Shown here: positions 45,257 to 54,956 of the stretch, in pieces
Numbering within the stretch: position 1 is the stretch's first letter
How the letters are laid out: the number at the start of each line of letters is the position of its first letter
Assembly: GCF_012184415.1 (NCBI RefSeq)
Contig: NZ_VTOX01000014.1
Coordinates: 31,145 to 95,144, forward strand
DNA from: Ramlibacter lithotrophicus
Lineage (GTDB): Bacteria > Pseudomonadota > Gammaproteobacteria > Burkholderiales > Burkholderiaceae_C
Reading direction: 5' to 3'
DNA: 64,000 nt
Notes under the pieces: generated by a model
What the model saw: only the letters and a program-made list of their open reading frames with translations
The model's database searches: none
Told to the model about the DNA's origin: nothing
Made by a program: the position numbers and the translations under genes

Positions 45257-48070
45257 ATGACCGCCGGGGCTGCGCCGGGTTCACTGCCGCAGGGCACGGA
45301 AATGTCACCGCCCGTGCCGCCGCTGTCGGCCCATTCCCGCTTCGCCACGCGCCTGCGGCGCCGTTATGCGGCCGAACTGCCGCTGCTGCCCGCGGGCACC
45401 CCGCGCCGGCCGCAGATGGCGCAGGTGTACGACGCGCTGCGCGCGCGCGGCGACGACGCCGGCACGGCGCTGCGCATCCTGCGGCAACTGGTGCTGGAGC
45501 GGCTGGTCGTGCTCGATTGCGACCACGGCGCGCCGCTGGCCGACGTCACGCGGGCCATGACCGACCTGGCCGAATTCGCCCTCGACACCGCGTGCCGCCA
45601 GGCCTTCGAGGAACTCGACGAGCGGCACGGCGCCCCGCTGGGCGCGCAGGGACGGCGCGCCGAGATGTGGGTGGTCGGCATGGGAAAGCTCGGCGCCCGC
45701 GAGCTCAATGTCTCCAGCGACATCGACCTGGTCTACGTGTACGACGAGGATGGCGAGACGGCCGGCATCGAAGGCGGGCGCGGCCGCATCTCCAACCATG
45801 AATACTTCACGCAGGCCGTCAAGACCGTCTACGGCCTGATCGGCGTGCCGACCGAGCACGGGTTCGTGTTCCGCGTGGACCTGGCGCTGCGTCCCAACGG
45901 CAATTCCGGGCCGCCGGCGGTGTCGCTCGACGCGCTGGAGGACTATTTCCAGGTGCAGGGACGCGAGTGGGAGCGCTTTGCCTGGATGAAGAGCCGGGTG
46001 GTCGCGCCGCGCGCCTGCATCGAGGGCGGTTCGGCCCAGGCGCTGCGCGGCGCGGTGCTGCCGTTCGTCTTCCGCCGCTACCTCGACTACAACGTGTTCG
46101 AATCGCTGCGCGGGCTGCACCGGCAGATCCGCGAGCACGCCGCGCGCCGCAGCGCGGGGCGGCCGGAACGGGCCAACGACGTGAAGCTCTCGCGCGGCGG
46201 CATCCGCGAGATCGAATTCACCGTGCAGCTGCTGCAGGTGGTGCGGGGCGGCCAGTTCCCGGAGTTGCGCACCCGCCCGACGCTGCAGGCGCTGCCGCGC
46301 GTCGCGGCCGCCGGCCTGATGCCCGCCGCGACCGCGCAGGGGCTGGCGCAGGCCTACGAATTCCTGCGCCGGGTCGAACACCGCATCCAGTATCTCGACG
46401 ACCAGCAGACCCATGTGCTGCCGATGTGCGGCAAGCCCGAGGACGACGGCGACCTGACCTGGATCGCCCGCAGCATGGGCTTTGCCGACTGCTGCCCCTT
46501 CCTGCACGAACTGGACCGCCACCGCGAACTGGTCGCCCAGGAGTTCGACCGGCTGCTGGGCGGAGCGCAGGAGTGCAAGGGCTGCAACGGCGCGCAGCAG
46601 CCGGCGCGCGCGCCCGACCTGGAACAGTTGCTGGAACAGTTGCCGCCGCAATTGCGCGAACGGGTGGCGCAGTGGCAGCGGCAGCCGCGGGTGATGGCGT
46701 TGCGCGAGGATGCCCGCGCGCGCCTGTCGCGGCTGGTCGCGCGCACCGGACAATGGGTCGAACAGGGACATGTGAGCGAAGCGGCGGCACTGCGCATGGC
46801 CGACTGGATCGACCCGCTCCTGCGCCGCGAGAGCTACCTGGCGCTGCTGCTGGAACGCCCCGGCGTGCACGAGCGGCTGCTGCGGCTGCTCGGCGCGGCG
46901 AAGTGGCCGGCGCGCTACCTGATGCAGCATCCCGGCGTGATCGACGAACTGGCGAGCGACCAGCTGTTCTCCGAGCGCTTCGCCGCGGCCGATTTCGAGA
47001 GCGAACTGGAACAGCGGCGCGAGGCGCTGCAGCGCACCGGCGAGGACGACGACGAGGCGCTGCTGAACCTGCTGCGGCGCGCGCACCACGCGGAAGTGTT
47101 CCGCATCCTGGCGCGCGACGTCGAGGGCCAGCTCACCGTGGAGCAGGTGGCGGACGACCTGAGCGCCCTGGCCGACGCGGTGCTGCGGGTGACGGCCCGC
47201 TGGTGCTGGCAGCGCCTGAAGCAGCGGCACCGCGAGGCGCCGCGGGTCGCGATCATCGGTTACGGCAAGCTCGGCGGCAAGGAACTGGGGTACGGCAGCG
47301 ACCTTGACATCGTTTTCGTCTACGAGGACGACGACGAGCGCGCGCCGGAGGTGTATGCCGGGTTCGTGCGCAAGCTCGTCATCTGGCTCGGCACCAAGAC
47401 CGCCGAAGGCGACCTGTTCGAGATCGATACCGCCTTGCGGCCCAACGGCAGTTCCGGCCTGCTGATCACCACCTTCGAGGCCTACGCCAATTACCAGCAA
47501 CGGCGCGGCAGCAACACGGCGTGGACCTGGGAGCACCAAGCGATGACGCGGGCCCGGTTCGTGCTCGGCGAGGAGGACATGGCCTCGCCCCTCGACGCCG
47601 CGCAGCCGTCGCCGGCGGCCGCCGCGCGCAGCCTGCGCCAGCGCTTCGATGCCGTGCGCGAAGCGGTCATCACGGCGCCGCGCGACGGGGCCGCCCTGCG
47701 CGCGGAGATCATGGCGATGCGCGAGAAGGTACGCGCGGCCCATCCGGTCAAGCCGGACCGCTTCGACGTGAAGCACAGCCCCGGGGGCATGGTGGACGCG
47801 GAATTCGCCGTGCAGTTCCTGGTGCTGTCGCAGGCCGGGGCCCACCGCGAACTCATCCCGAATCTCGGCAACATCGCGCTGCTGGTCCGCGCGGAGCAGG
47901 CGGGGCTGCTGCCTCGCGGCGTCGGCCGGGCGGCTGCCGACGCCTATCGCGAACTGCGTCGCGTGCAGCACCAGGCGCGCCTGAACGAGGAGCCGACCCA
48001 GTTGGCCGCCGACGCGGCGCAGCCGCAGCGCGAGGCCATCCGCGCGCTCTGGTCGGCCGTTTTCGCCTGA
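45257..48070 (+). CDS. glnE: Bifunctional glutamine synthetase adenylyltransferase/deadenylase
   Basis: Adenylylates and deadenylylates glutamine synthetase in response to PII; 937 aa from this start. The two nucleotidyltransferase domains are both intact: VGMGKLGARELNVSSDIDL in the N-terminal half and GYGKLGGKELGYGSDLDI in the C-terminal half, each with the catalytic D-x-D. The start is uncertain: ATG 45257 follows AGGA, while ATG 45302 (MSPPVPPLSAHSRF) begins nearer the conserved region and would leave more room for promoters. Confidence 0.95.
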   Translation: MTAGAAPGSLPQGTEMSPPVPPLSAHSRFATRLRRRYAAELPLLPAGTPRRPQMAQVYDALRARGDDAGTALRILRQLVLERLVVLDCDHGAPLADVTRAMTDLAEFALDTACRQAFEELDERHGAPLGAQGRRAEMWVVGMGKLGARELNVSSDIDLVYVYDEDGETAGIEGGRGRISNHEYFTQAVKTVYGLIGVPTEHGFVFRVDLALRPNGNSGPPAVSLDALEDYFQVQGREWERFAWMKSRVVAPRACIEGGSAQALRGAVLPFVFRRYLDYNVFESLRGLHRQIREHAARRSAGRPERANDVKLSRGGIREIEFTVQLLQVVRGGQFPELRTRPTLQALPRVAAAGLMPAATAQGLAQAYEFLRRVEHRIQYLDDQQTHVLPMCGKPEDDGDLTWIARSMGFADCCPFLHELDRHRELVAQEFDRLLGGAQECKGCNGAQQPARAPDLEQLLEQLPPQLRERVAQWQRQPRVMALREDARARLSRLVARTGQWVEQGHVSEAAALRMADWIDPLLRRESYLALLLERPGVHERLLRLLGAAKWPARYLMQHPGVIDELASDQLFSERFAAADFESELEQRREALQRTGEDDDEALLNLLRRAHHAEVFRILARDVEGQLTVEQVADDLSALADAVLRVTARWCWQRLKQRHREAPRVAIIGYGKLGGKELGYGSDLDIVFVYEDDDERAPEVYAGFVRKLVIWLGTKTAEGDLFEIDTALRPNGSSGLLITTFEAYANYQQRRGSNTAWTWEHQAMTRARFVLGEEDMASPLDAAQPSPAAAARSLRQRFDAVREAVITAPRDGAALRAEIMAMREKVRAAHPVKPDRFDVKHSPGGMVDAEFAVQFLVLSQAGAHRELIPNLGNIALLVRAEQAGLLPRGVGRAAADAYRELRRVQHQARLNEEPTQLAADAAQPQREAIRALWSAVFA

Positions 48071-48153
48071 ACCGTGGCGCGCTCGCGCGGTGGTAGGCTT
48101 GCGGGCTGCCGTGTGCGAGGCGCCGGCACTGCGCGCCCGTGCGCGCCACCGCC

Positions 48154-49557
48154 ATGATCCAACCCGTAGTCTCCGTCCTTGCCCTGGCGTGCCTGCTTGC
48201 CGGCTGCGCGGCCGCGCCGCCGGCCGCCCCGCCCCTGACGCCGCCGCCGCAGTGGCACGCGCCGCTGCCGCACGCCGGCACCGTGGCGGGCCTGGCGGCG
48301 TGGTGGCAGCAACTTGGCGATCCGCTGCTGGCCGACCTGGTGGCCGCGGCGCAGGCCGCCAGCCCCTCCGTTTCCGCCGCGGCCGCGCGCATCGGGCAGG
48401 CCCGCGCCGAGCGCGTCGCCGCCGGCGCCGCGCTGCTGCCGACGCTCGATGCGAACGCCGCCGCCGCGCGCGGCAACCAGCCGCCGGCGCCGTTGGCCAC
48501 GACCGTGCAGCTCGGCGCGCAGACGGCCTGGGAGATCGACTTGTTCGGCGCCAACCGCCAGGCGGCACGCGCCGCGCAGGAGCGCCTCGAGGGCGCCGAG
48601 GCCGGCTGGCACGAGGCGCGCGTGGCCGTCGCGGCCGAGACGGCCAACAGCTACCTGGCCTTGCGCAGCTGCGAGCGGCAGGTGCTGGTGGCACGGCGTG
48701 ACGCCGGGTCCCGCAGCGAGACCGCGCGGCTGGCCGGCCTCAGTGCGCGGGCCGGCTTCACGGCGCCGGCCGACGCCGCGCTGGCCCGCGCCAGCGCCGC
48801 GGACGCCGCCCGGCGCGCGACGCAGCAGCAGGCGCAGTGCGACGTCGAAGTCAAGGCGCTGGTGGCGCTGAGCGGCATGGCGGAACCGCTGCTGCGCGAG
48901 CGCCTGGCCACGCCGTGGCAGGAGCCCGCCGGCGCGATCCCGGCGGTGCCGGCGGTGCCCGCGGCCCTGCTCGCGCAGCGGCCCGACGTCTACCGCGCCG
49001 AACGCGAACTGGCAGCGGCCGGCGCCGACGTCGGGATCGCGCAGGCCCAGCGCCTGCCGCGCCTGACGCTCGCCGGCTCGATCGCGGCCGGCAGCGCGCG
49101 CGTCGGCGGCGTCACCGCCGACCTGCAGACCTGGTCGATCGGCCCGCTGGCGCTGTCGGTGCCGTTGTTCGACGGCGGCCGCCGCGCTGCGAACGTCGAC
49201 GCGGCGCGGGCGCGCCATGCGGATGCCGCCGCGCAGTACGCGGCCCGGGTGCGCCAGGCAGTGCGCGAGGTCGAGCAGGCGCTGGTGCAGCTGGAGAGCG
49301 CCAGAGCGCGCCAGCAGGATGCACGCGCCGCCTACGAGGGCTACGCCGCTTCGCTGGCGGCCACCCAGGCCCGCTACGACAGCGGGCTGGCCAGCCTGCC
49401 GCAACTCGAAGAATCGCGCCGCGTGGCGCTCGCCGCCGAAACCGCGCTGCTCGCCCTGCAGCAGGAACGGCTCGCGGCCTGGGTCGCGCTCTACCGCGCC
49501 ATGGGCGGCGGCTGGAGCGCGCCCGTTGCGCCGACGGCGCTGGCCACCGGCTCCTGA
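48154..49557 (+). CDS. Outer-membrane efflux lipoprotein (NodT/OprM-type)
   Basis: 467 aa TolC-family outer-membrane factor. Lipobox LAGC with C18. Two TolC-like repeats are seen; LTLAGSIAAGS and YDSGLASLPQLEESRR are typical of the second repeat. First gene of a three-component efflux operon; the next ATG is seven bases after its stop. An in-frame GTG at 48139 is less likely. Predicted exit duct for the pump at 49565-53879. Confidence 0.93.
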   Translation: MIQPVVSVLALACLLAGCAAAPPAAPPLTPPPQWHAPLPHAGTVAGLAAWWQQLGDPLLADLVAAAQAASPSVSAAAARIGQARAERVAAGAALLPTLDANAAAARGNQPPAPLATTVQLGAQTAWEIDLFGANRQAARAAQERLEGAEAGWHEARVAVAAETANSYLALRSCERQVLVARRDAGSRSETARLAGLSARAGFTAPADAALARASAADAARRATQQQAQCDVEVKALVALSGMAEPLLRERLATPWQEPAGAIPAVPAVPAALLAQRPDVYRAERELAAAGADVGIAQAQRLPRLTLAGSIAAGSARVGGVTADLQTWSIGPLALSVPLFDGGRRAANVDAARARHADAAAQYAARVRQAVREVEQALVQLESARARQQDARAAYEGYAASLAATQARYDSGLASLPQLEESRRVALAAETALLALQQERLAAWVALYRAMGGGWSAPVAPTALATGS

Positions 49558-49564
49558 TCACTCC

Positions 49565-50740
49565 ATGAAGAACATCCGACCCAAACCGCTGATCCTCGCC
49601 CTGCTGGTGCTCGCCGGCGTCGCCGCCCTCGCGTGGTTCTTCCTGGGCGAGCGCGCGGCCCCGCCGGCGGCCACCGTGCGGCCGGCGCTTACCGTGGCGA
49701 CCGTGCAGCCGCAGCGCGAGAGCCTGCCCACGACGCTGGCCGCCAACGGCAACATCATGGCCTGGCAGGAAGCCAGCGTCGGCGCGGAAGCCGCGGGGCT
49801 GCGCCTGACGCAGGTGCGCGCCAACGTCGGCGACCGGGTCCGCCAGGGCCAGGTGCTGGCCGTGCTGAGCGGCGACACGGTGCAGGCGGACCTGGCGCAG
49901 TCGCGCGCCGCGCTCGCCGAAGCCGAGGCGGCCGCGGCCGAAGCCGCCAACAACGCGCAGCGGGCGCGCACGCTGCAAGGGACCGGCGCGCTGAGCGCCT
50001 CCCAGATCAACCAGTACCTCACCGCGGAGCAGACCGCGCGCGCCCGGGTCGAGGCCGCCCGCGCGCAGCTGCAGGCGCAGCGGGTGCGGCTCGCGCAAAC
50101 CACCGTGAATGCGCCCGACAGCGGCATCATCTCGTCGCGCACGGCGACCGTCGGGGCGGTGGTGGCACCCGGCACCGAGCTGTTCCGCCTGATCCGCCAG
50201 GGCCGGCTCGAGTGGCGGGCCGAGGTCACTTCCTCGGAGCTGGGTCGCCTGACGGTCGGCACGCGGGCGCTCGTCACCGCGGCCAGCGGCGCGCGGCTGG
50301 AAGGCCGCGTGCGCATGATCGGGCCCACGGTCGATCCGCAGACCCGGGCCGCGCTGGTCTACGTGGACGTCAAGCCCTTGCCGGGAATGGCCGCGAGCGC
50401 CCGCGCGGGCATGTTCGCGCGCGGCGAATTCGATCTCGGGGCGGCGCCGGCGCTGACGGTGCCGCAGCAGTCGGTGGTCGTGCGCGACGGCTTCAGCTAC
50501 GTGTATCGGGTCAATCCGGACAACCGGGTCACGCAGGTGAAGGTGGAGACCGGCCGCATCGCCGGCGACCGCGTCGCCATCGTGCAGGGGCTCGCGCCCG
50601 ATGCGCGCATCGTCGCCGCCGGCGCCGGCTTTCTCAACGACGGCGACCTCGTGCGCGTGACGGACCAGGCGGCCACGCCTGCGGTCGCGCCCGGCAGCGC
50701 CGCCCGCGCCAGCGTATCGGCCGCATCGGCCGCTCGCTAG
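49565..50740 (+). CDS. RND efflux periplasmic adaptor (membrane fusion protein)
   Basis: 391 aa. N-terminal membrane anchor (about 9-24), then a lipoyl half-motif (ASVGAEAAGLRLTQV and VGDRVRQGQVLAVL), an alpha-helical hairpin (roughly 120-185), a second lipoyl half (TVNAPDSGIISSRTATVG), beta-barrel and membrane-proximal domains. Links the inner-membrane pump to the outer-membrane duct. 10 bases before the RND gene. Confidence 0.94.
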   Translation: MKNIRPKPLILALLVLAGVAALAWFFLGERAAPPAATVRPALTVATVQPQRESLPTTLAANGNIMAWQEASVGAEAAGLRLTQVRANVGDRVRQGQVLAVLSGDTVQADLAQSRAALAEAEAAAAEAANNAQRARTLQGTGALSASQINQYLTAEQTARARVEAARAQLQAQRVRLAQTTVNAPDSGIISSRTATVGAVVAPGTELFRLIRQGRLEWRAEVTSSELGRLTVGTRALVTAASGARLEGRVRMIGPTVDPQTRAALVYVDVKPLPGMAASARAGMFARGEFDLGAAPALTVPQQSVVVRDGFSYVYRVNPDNRVTQVKVETGRIAGDRVAIVQGLAPDARIVAAGAGFLNDGDLVRVTDQAATPAVAPGSAARASVSAASAAR

Positions 50741-50750
50741 AAGGGCGGCG

Positions 50751-53700
50751 ATGCTGAACGTCTCCTCGTGGTCGATCCGCAACCCGATCCCGGCGGTGTT
50801 GCTGTTCCTGCTGCTCACGTTCGCGGGGCTGATGTCGTTCCGCGCGATGAAGGTGCAGAACTTCCCCGACATCGACCTGCCCAGCGTCCGCGTCACGGCG
50901 GCGCTGCCGGGCGCGGCGCCGGGCCAGCTCGAGACCGACGTGGCCCGCAAGCTGGAGAACTCGATCGCCACGCTGCAGGGCCTCAAGCACATCTACACCA
51001 AGGTCCAGGACGGCGTGGTCACCGTGACCGCCGAATTCCGGCTGGAAAAGCCGGTGCAGGAGTCCGTCGACGACGTGCGCTCGGCGATCGCCGCCGTGCG
51101 CAGCGACCTGCCGGCCGACCTGCGCGACCCGGTGGTGAGCAAGATCGACCTGGCGGGCCAGCCGGTGCTCGCCTTCACGATCGCATCGCCCCGAATGGAC
51201 GAGGAAGCGCTGTCCTGGTTCGTCGACAACGACATCACGCGTCGCCTGCTGGCGGTGCGGGGGGTCGGCGCCGTGACGCGCGTCGGCGGCGTGGACCGCG
51301 AGATCCGCGTGGCGCTCGATCCGCAACGGCTGCAGGCGCTGGGCACGACCGCGGCCGACATCTCGCGGCAATTGCGGCAGGTGCAGACCGAGACCGCGGG
51401 CGGCCGCGCCGACCTCGGCGGCAGCGAACAGCCGGTGCGCACGCTCGCCACGGTGCGGACGGCCAGCGAGCTGGCCGCGCTGCAGGTGCCGCTGTCCGAC
51501 GGGCGCAGCATCCGGCTGGACCAGGTGGCGACCGTCACCGACACCATCGCCGAGCCGCGCGCCGCCGCCCTGCTGGACGGCAAGCCGGTCGTCGGCTTCG
51601 AGGTGGCGCGCAGCCGCGGCGAAAGCGAGGTGGCCGTCGGCGCGGCGGTGCACGAGGCACTGGCCGAGCTGAAGCGGCAGCGGCCCGACATCGAACTGGT
51701 CCAGGCGTTCGACTTCGTGACCCCGGTCCAGGAGGAGTACGAAGGCTCGCTGCACCTGCTGTACGAAGGCGCGGCGCTGGCGGTGCTGGTGGTGTGGCTG
51801 TTCCTGCGCGACTGGCGCGCGACCTTCGTCTCCGCCGTCGCGCTGCCGATGTCGGTCATCCCGGCCTTCCTCGGCATGTACCTGCTGGGCTTCTCGGTCA
51901 ACGTCGTGACGCTGCTGGCGCTGTCGCTGGTGGTGGGCATCCTGGTCGACGACGCGATCGTCGAAGTGGAAAACATCGTGCGCCACCTGCGCATGGGCAA
52001 GACGCCGTACCAGGCGGCGATGGAAGCCGCCGACGAAATCGGGCTGGCGGTGATCGCCACCACGTTCACGCTGATCGCCGTCTTCCTGCCGACGGCGTTC
52101 ATGAGCGGCATCGCGGGCAAGTTCTTCAAGCAGTTCGGCTGGACGGCGGCGCTGGCGGTGTTCGCCTCGCTGGTGGTCGCGCGCGTGCTCACGCCGATGA
52201 TGGCCGCCTACATGCTCAAGCCGGCGCACGGCGCCGTGGCCGAGCCGCGCTGGCTGCGCATCTACATGCGCTGGGTGAACTGGTGCATGCGCCACCGGGT
52301 CAAGACCATGGTGCTGGCGACGCTGTTCTTCTTCGGGTCGGTGGCGCTGATCCCGCTGCTGCCCACCGGCTTCATCCCGCCGGACGACAACTCGCAGACC
52401 CAGGTCTACCTGGAACTCGCGCCGGGGTCGACCCTGGAGCAGACCAAGGCGGTCGCCGAACAGGCGCGGGCGCGGCTCATGGGCGTCGAACACGTGCGCA
52501 GCGTCTACACGACGATCGGGGGCGGCGCCGCCGGCGGCGATCCGTTCGCGATGACCGGCGCGGCGGAGGCGCGCAAGGCGACGCTGACGGTGCTGCTCGC
52601 CCCGCGCGACGAGCGGCCGCGCAAGCAGGGCATCGAAAACGAGATCCGGCGCGTGCTGGAACAACTGCCCGGCGTGCGCAGCAAGGTGGGCCTGGGCGGC
52701 TCGGGCGAGAAATACATCCTGGTGCTCACGGGCGAGGATCCGCATGCCCTCGGGGCGGCGGCACGCGCCGTCGAGCGCGACCTGCGCACGATCCCCGGCC
52801 TGGGCAGCGTCGCCTCCACCGCCAGCCTGATCCGGCCCGAGATCGCGGTGCGTCCCGACTTTGCGCGGGCCGCGGATCTCGGCGTCACCAGCGCCGCCAT
52901 CGCCGATACCTTGCGCATCGCCACCGCCGGCGACTACGAGACGGCGCTGGCCAAGCTGAATTTCTCGCAGCGCCAGGTGCCGGTCGTCGTGAAGCTCGAG
53001 GAGCAGGCGCGGCAGGACCTGCGGGTGCTGGAGCGGCTGGCCGTACCGGGCACGCGGGGGCCGGTGATGCTGGGCCAGGTGGCGACGCTGGAACTGGCCG
53101 GCGGGCCGGCCGTGATCGACCGCTATGACCGCTCGCGCAACGTCAACTTCGAGATCGAGCTGTCGGGGCTGCCGCTCGGCGACGTCGCCGCGACGGTGCA
53201 GCAGCTGCCGTCGGTGCGCAACCTGCCCGCCGGCGTGAAAGTGGTGGAAGTCGGCGACGCCGAAGTGATGGGCGAGCTGTTCGCCAGCTTCGGGCTGGCG
53301 ATGTTGACCGGGGTGCTGTGCATCTACGTCGTGCTGGTCCTGCTGTTCAAGGACTTCCTGCACCCCGTGACCATCCTCGCCGCCCTGCCGCTGTCGCTGG
53401 GCGGGGCCTTCGTCGGCCTGCTGCTGGCGCAGAAGAGTTTCTCGATGCCGTCCCTGATCGGCCTGGTGATGTTGATGGGCATCGCCACGAAGAATTCCAT
53501 CCTGCTGGTGGAGTACGCGATCGTCGCCCGCCGCGACCATGGCATGAGCCGCTTCGCCGCGTTGCTGGACGCCTGCCACAAGCGCGCGCGGCCGATCATC
53601 ATGACCACCATCGCCATGGGCGCCGGCATGCTGCCGATCGCCATCGGCATCGGCACCGCCGACCCGAGCTTCCGCTCGCCGATGTCGATCGCGGTGATCG

Positions 53701-53879
53701 GCGGGCTCATCACGTCCACCGTCCTCAGCCTGCTGGTGATACCGGTGGTGTTCACCTACATGGACGACCTGGAGCAGTGGGTCCGACGCAGCGTCCAGCG
53801 GCTGCGCCGGCGCCATGGCCACCGCGCTCCGCCCTCGCCGCCGCCGGACCAGGGCGCCGGCAGGGGAAGCGCCGCTTGA
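50751..53879 (+). CDS. RND-family efflux transporter permease
   Basis: 1042 aa inner-membrane proton-driven exporter with the 12-helix, two-periplasmic-loop layout. NFPDIDLPSVRVTAALPGAAP near the N-terminus and helix-4 LVVGILVDDAIVEVENIVRH with the paired aspartates are RND hallmarks. The C-terminal half has LMGIATKNSILLVEYAI. Gene order outer-membrane factor, adaptor, pump is complete. By resemblance it is a multidrug (HAE-1-like) rather than a heavy-metal pump; substrates are unknown. No adjacent regulator is present. Confidence 0.95.
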   Translation: MLNVSSWSIRNPIPAVLLFLLLTFAGLMSFRAMKVQNFPDIDLPSVRVTAALPGAAPGQLETDVARKLENSIATLQGLKHIYTKVQDGVVTVTAEFRLEKPVQESVDDVRSAIAAVRSDLPADLRDPVVSKIDLAGQPVLAFTIASPRMDEEALSWFVDNDITRRLLAVRGVGAVTRVGGVDREIRVALDPQRLQALGTTAADISRQLRQVQTETAGGRADLGGSEQPVRTLATVRTASELAALQVPLSDGRSIRLDQVATVTDTIAEPRAAALLDGKPVVGFEVARSRGESEVAVGAAVHEALAELKRQRPDIELVQAFDFVTPVQEEYEGSLHLLYEGAALAVLVVWLFLRDWRATFVSAVALPMSVIPAFLGMYLLGFSVNVVTLLALSLVVGILVDDAIVEVENIVRHLRMGKTPYQAAMEAADEIGLAVIATTFTLIAVFLPTAFMSGIAGKFFKQFGWTAALAVFASLVVARVLTPMMAAYMLKPAHGAVAEPRWLRIYMRWVNWCMRHRVKTMVLATLFFFGSVALIPLLPTGFIPPDDNSQTQVYLELAPGSTLEQTKAVAEQARARLMGVEHVRSVYTTIGGGAAGGDPFAMTGAAEARKATLTVLLAPRDERPRKQGIENEIRRVLEQLPGVRSKVGLGGSGEKYILVLTGEDPHALGAAARAVERDLRTIPGLGSVASTASLIRPEIAVRPDFARAADLGVTSAAIADTLRIATAGDYETALAKLNFSQRQVPVVVKLEEQARQDLRVLERLAVPGTRGPVMLGQVATLELAGGPAVIDRYDRSRNVNFEIELSGLPLGDVAATVQQLPSVRNLPAGVKVVEVGDAEVMGELFASFGLAMLTGVLCIYVVLVLLFKDFLHPVTILAALPLSLGGAFVGLLLAQKSFSMPSLIGLVMLMGIATKNSILLVEYAIVARRDHGMSRFAALLDACHKRARPIIMTTIAMGAGMLPIAIGIGTADPSFRSPMSIAVIGGLITSTVLSLLVIPVVFTYMDDLEQWVRRSVQRLRRRHGHRAPPSPPPDQGAGRGSAA

Positions 53880-54490
53880 GGTCCTGGCTCGCGATCTGCG
53901 GCGCCCTGGGCCTCGGCGCCGTCGCCACGGCGGCCACCCGCGGCCTGGTGCCGCCGTTTCATGACGTCGCCGTCGAGCCGATGGCCTGGCAGGCCGGGAC
54001 CTGGATCCGGCAGCCGTGGACGCTGTGGACCGCGGCCTGGGTGCATACCTCGGCCGGCGCGCTGGCCGGCAACCTGCTGGCCGTCGCCGCGCTGGCCGTC
54101 GCCGGCGCGGCACTGGGCGCGGGCGCGCTCGCGGCGCTCGCGCTGGCGCTCGCCTGGCCGCTCACCACGCTGGCCCTGCTGGTGTGGCCGCAGGTGACCA
54201 GCTACGCCGGCCTGGACGGGACCATCCACGCCGCTGCAGCGGTGCTGGGCGTCCACCTGATGCGCCGCACGACGCTGCAGGCGCTGGCGACGATCCTCTT
54301 CGGCGGCATGGCCTTGAAACTGCTCGCCGAGCGCGGCTGGGCGCAACCGGTCGCCTTCGATCCGGGCTGGGGCGTGAACCTGGTGTATGCCTCGCACCTC
54401 GCGGGCGCGGTGGTGGGCGCCTGGTGCGCCGTGGTGCTGGACTTCCTGCTGGGCGGCCCGGCGCCGTCGGCTCCGGCTCCTAGCCCCTGA
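53876..54490 (+). CDS. Rhombosortase-like (rhomboid-related) membrane protein without catalytic Ser
   Basis: 204 aa membrane protein with about six hydrophobic segments. TWIRQPWTLWTAAWVH, an N-containing helix (GNLLAV) and ASHLAGAVVGA (H174) match rhomboid/rhombosortase proteases. The GxSG nucleophile motif is instead YAGLDG, with D114 where serine is expected. It starts at TTG 53876, overlapping the RND stop; GGGGAA lies about seven bases upstream. Because the Ser is absent, proteolysis is doubtful. No PEP-CTERM or GlyGly-CTERM substrate was noticed in the window. Stop overlaps the convergent heptose gene end by 11 bases. Confidence 0.65.
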   Translation: MRSWLAICGALGLGAVATAATRGLVPPFHDVAVEPMAWQAGTWIRQPWTLWTAAWVHTSAGALAGNLLAVAALAVAGAALGAGALAALALALAWPLTTLALLVWPQVTSYAGLDGTIHAAAAVLGVHLMRRTTLQALATILFGGMALKLLAERGWAQPVAFDPGWGVNLVYASHLAGAVVGAWCAVVLDFLLGGPAPSAPAPSP

Positions 54491-54956
54491 TTTTCGCCAC
54501 CAGCGCGGTCGTCGAATAGCCGTCGACGAATGGGATCGCGAGCGCCTGGCCGCCCCAGCTTTCCACCAGGGCCGCCTCCGGCAGGCGGCTCATGTCGTAG
54601 TCGCCGCCCTTGACCAGCACGGCCGGCCGCAGCTCGCCAATCAGCTGCAAGGGCGTGTCCTCCTCGAACCAGGTGACGAGGCTCACCGGTTCCAGGGCGG
54701 CCATCAGCACGGCGCGATCCTGCTCGTTGTTCAGGGGCCGGTCCGGCCCCTTGCCGAGGCGCCGCGCGGAGGCGTCGGTGTTGAGGGCGACGACGAGGCT
54801 GGCGCCCAGCTCGCGCGCGCGGCCGAGATACAGCACATGGCCGCGGTGCAGGACGTCGAACACGCCGTTGGTGAACACCACGGGCTGCGGCAGCGCGGCG
54901 ACGCGAGCCGCCGCCTGCTCGCGCGGCACGATCTTGTCGAGGAAGGCGGGTGTCAC
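54480..54956 (-). CDS. rfaE2: D-glycero-beta-D-manno-heptose 1-phosphate adenylyltransferase
   Basis: 158 aa nucleotidyltransferase in ADP-heptose synthesis for the LPS inner core, the stand-alone C-terminal half of E. coli HldE. FTNGVFDVLHRGHVLYL contains the HxGH nucleotide motif, and VKGGDYDMSRLPE and the terminal GYSTTALVAKIRG are family signatures. Start codon GTG overlaps the ferritin-like gene stop as GTGA, so translation is coupled. Confidence 0.92.
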   Translation of the reverse strand: MTPAFLDKIVPREQAAARVAALPQPVVFTNGVFDVLHRGHVLYLGRARELGASLVVALNTDASARRLGKGPDRPLNNEQDRAVLMAALEPVSLVTWFEEDTPLQLIGELRPAVLVKGGDYDMSRLPEAALVESWGGQALAIPFVDGYSTTALVAKIRG

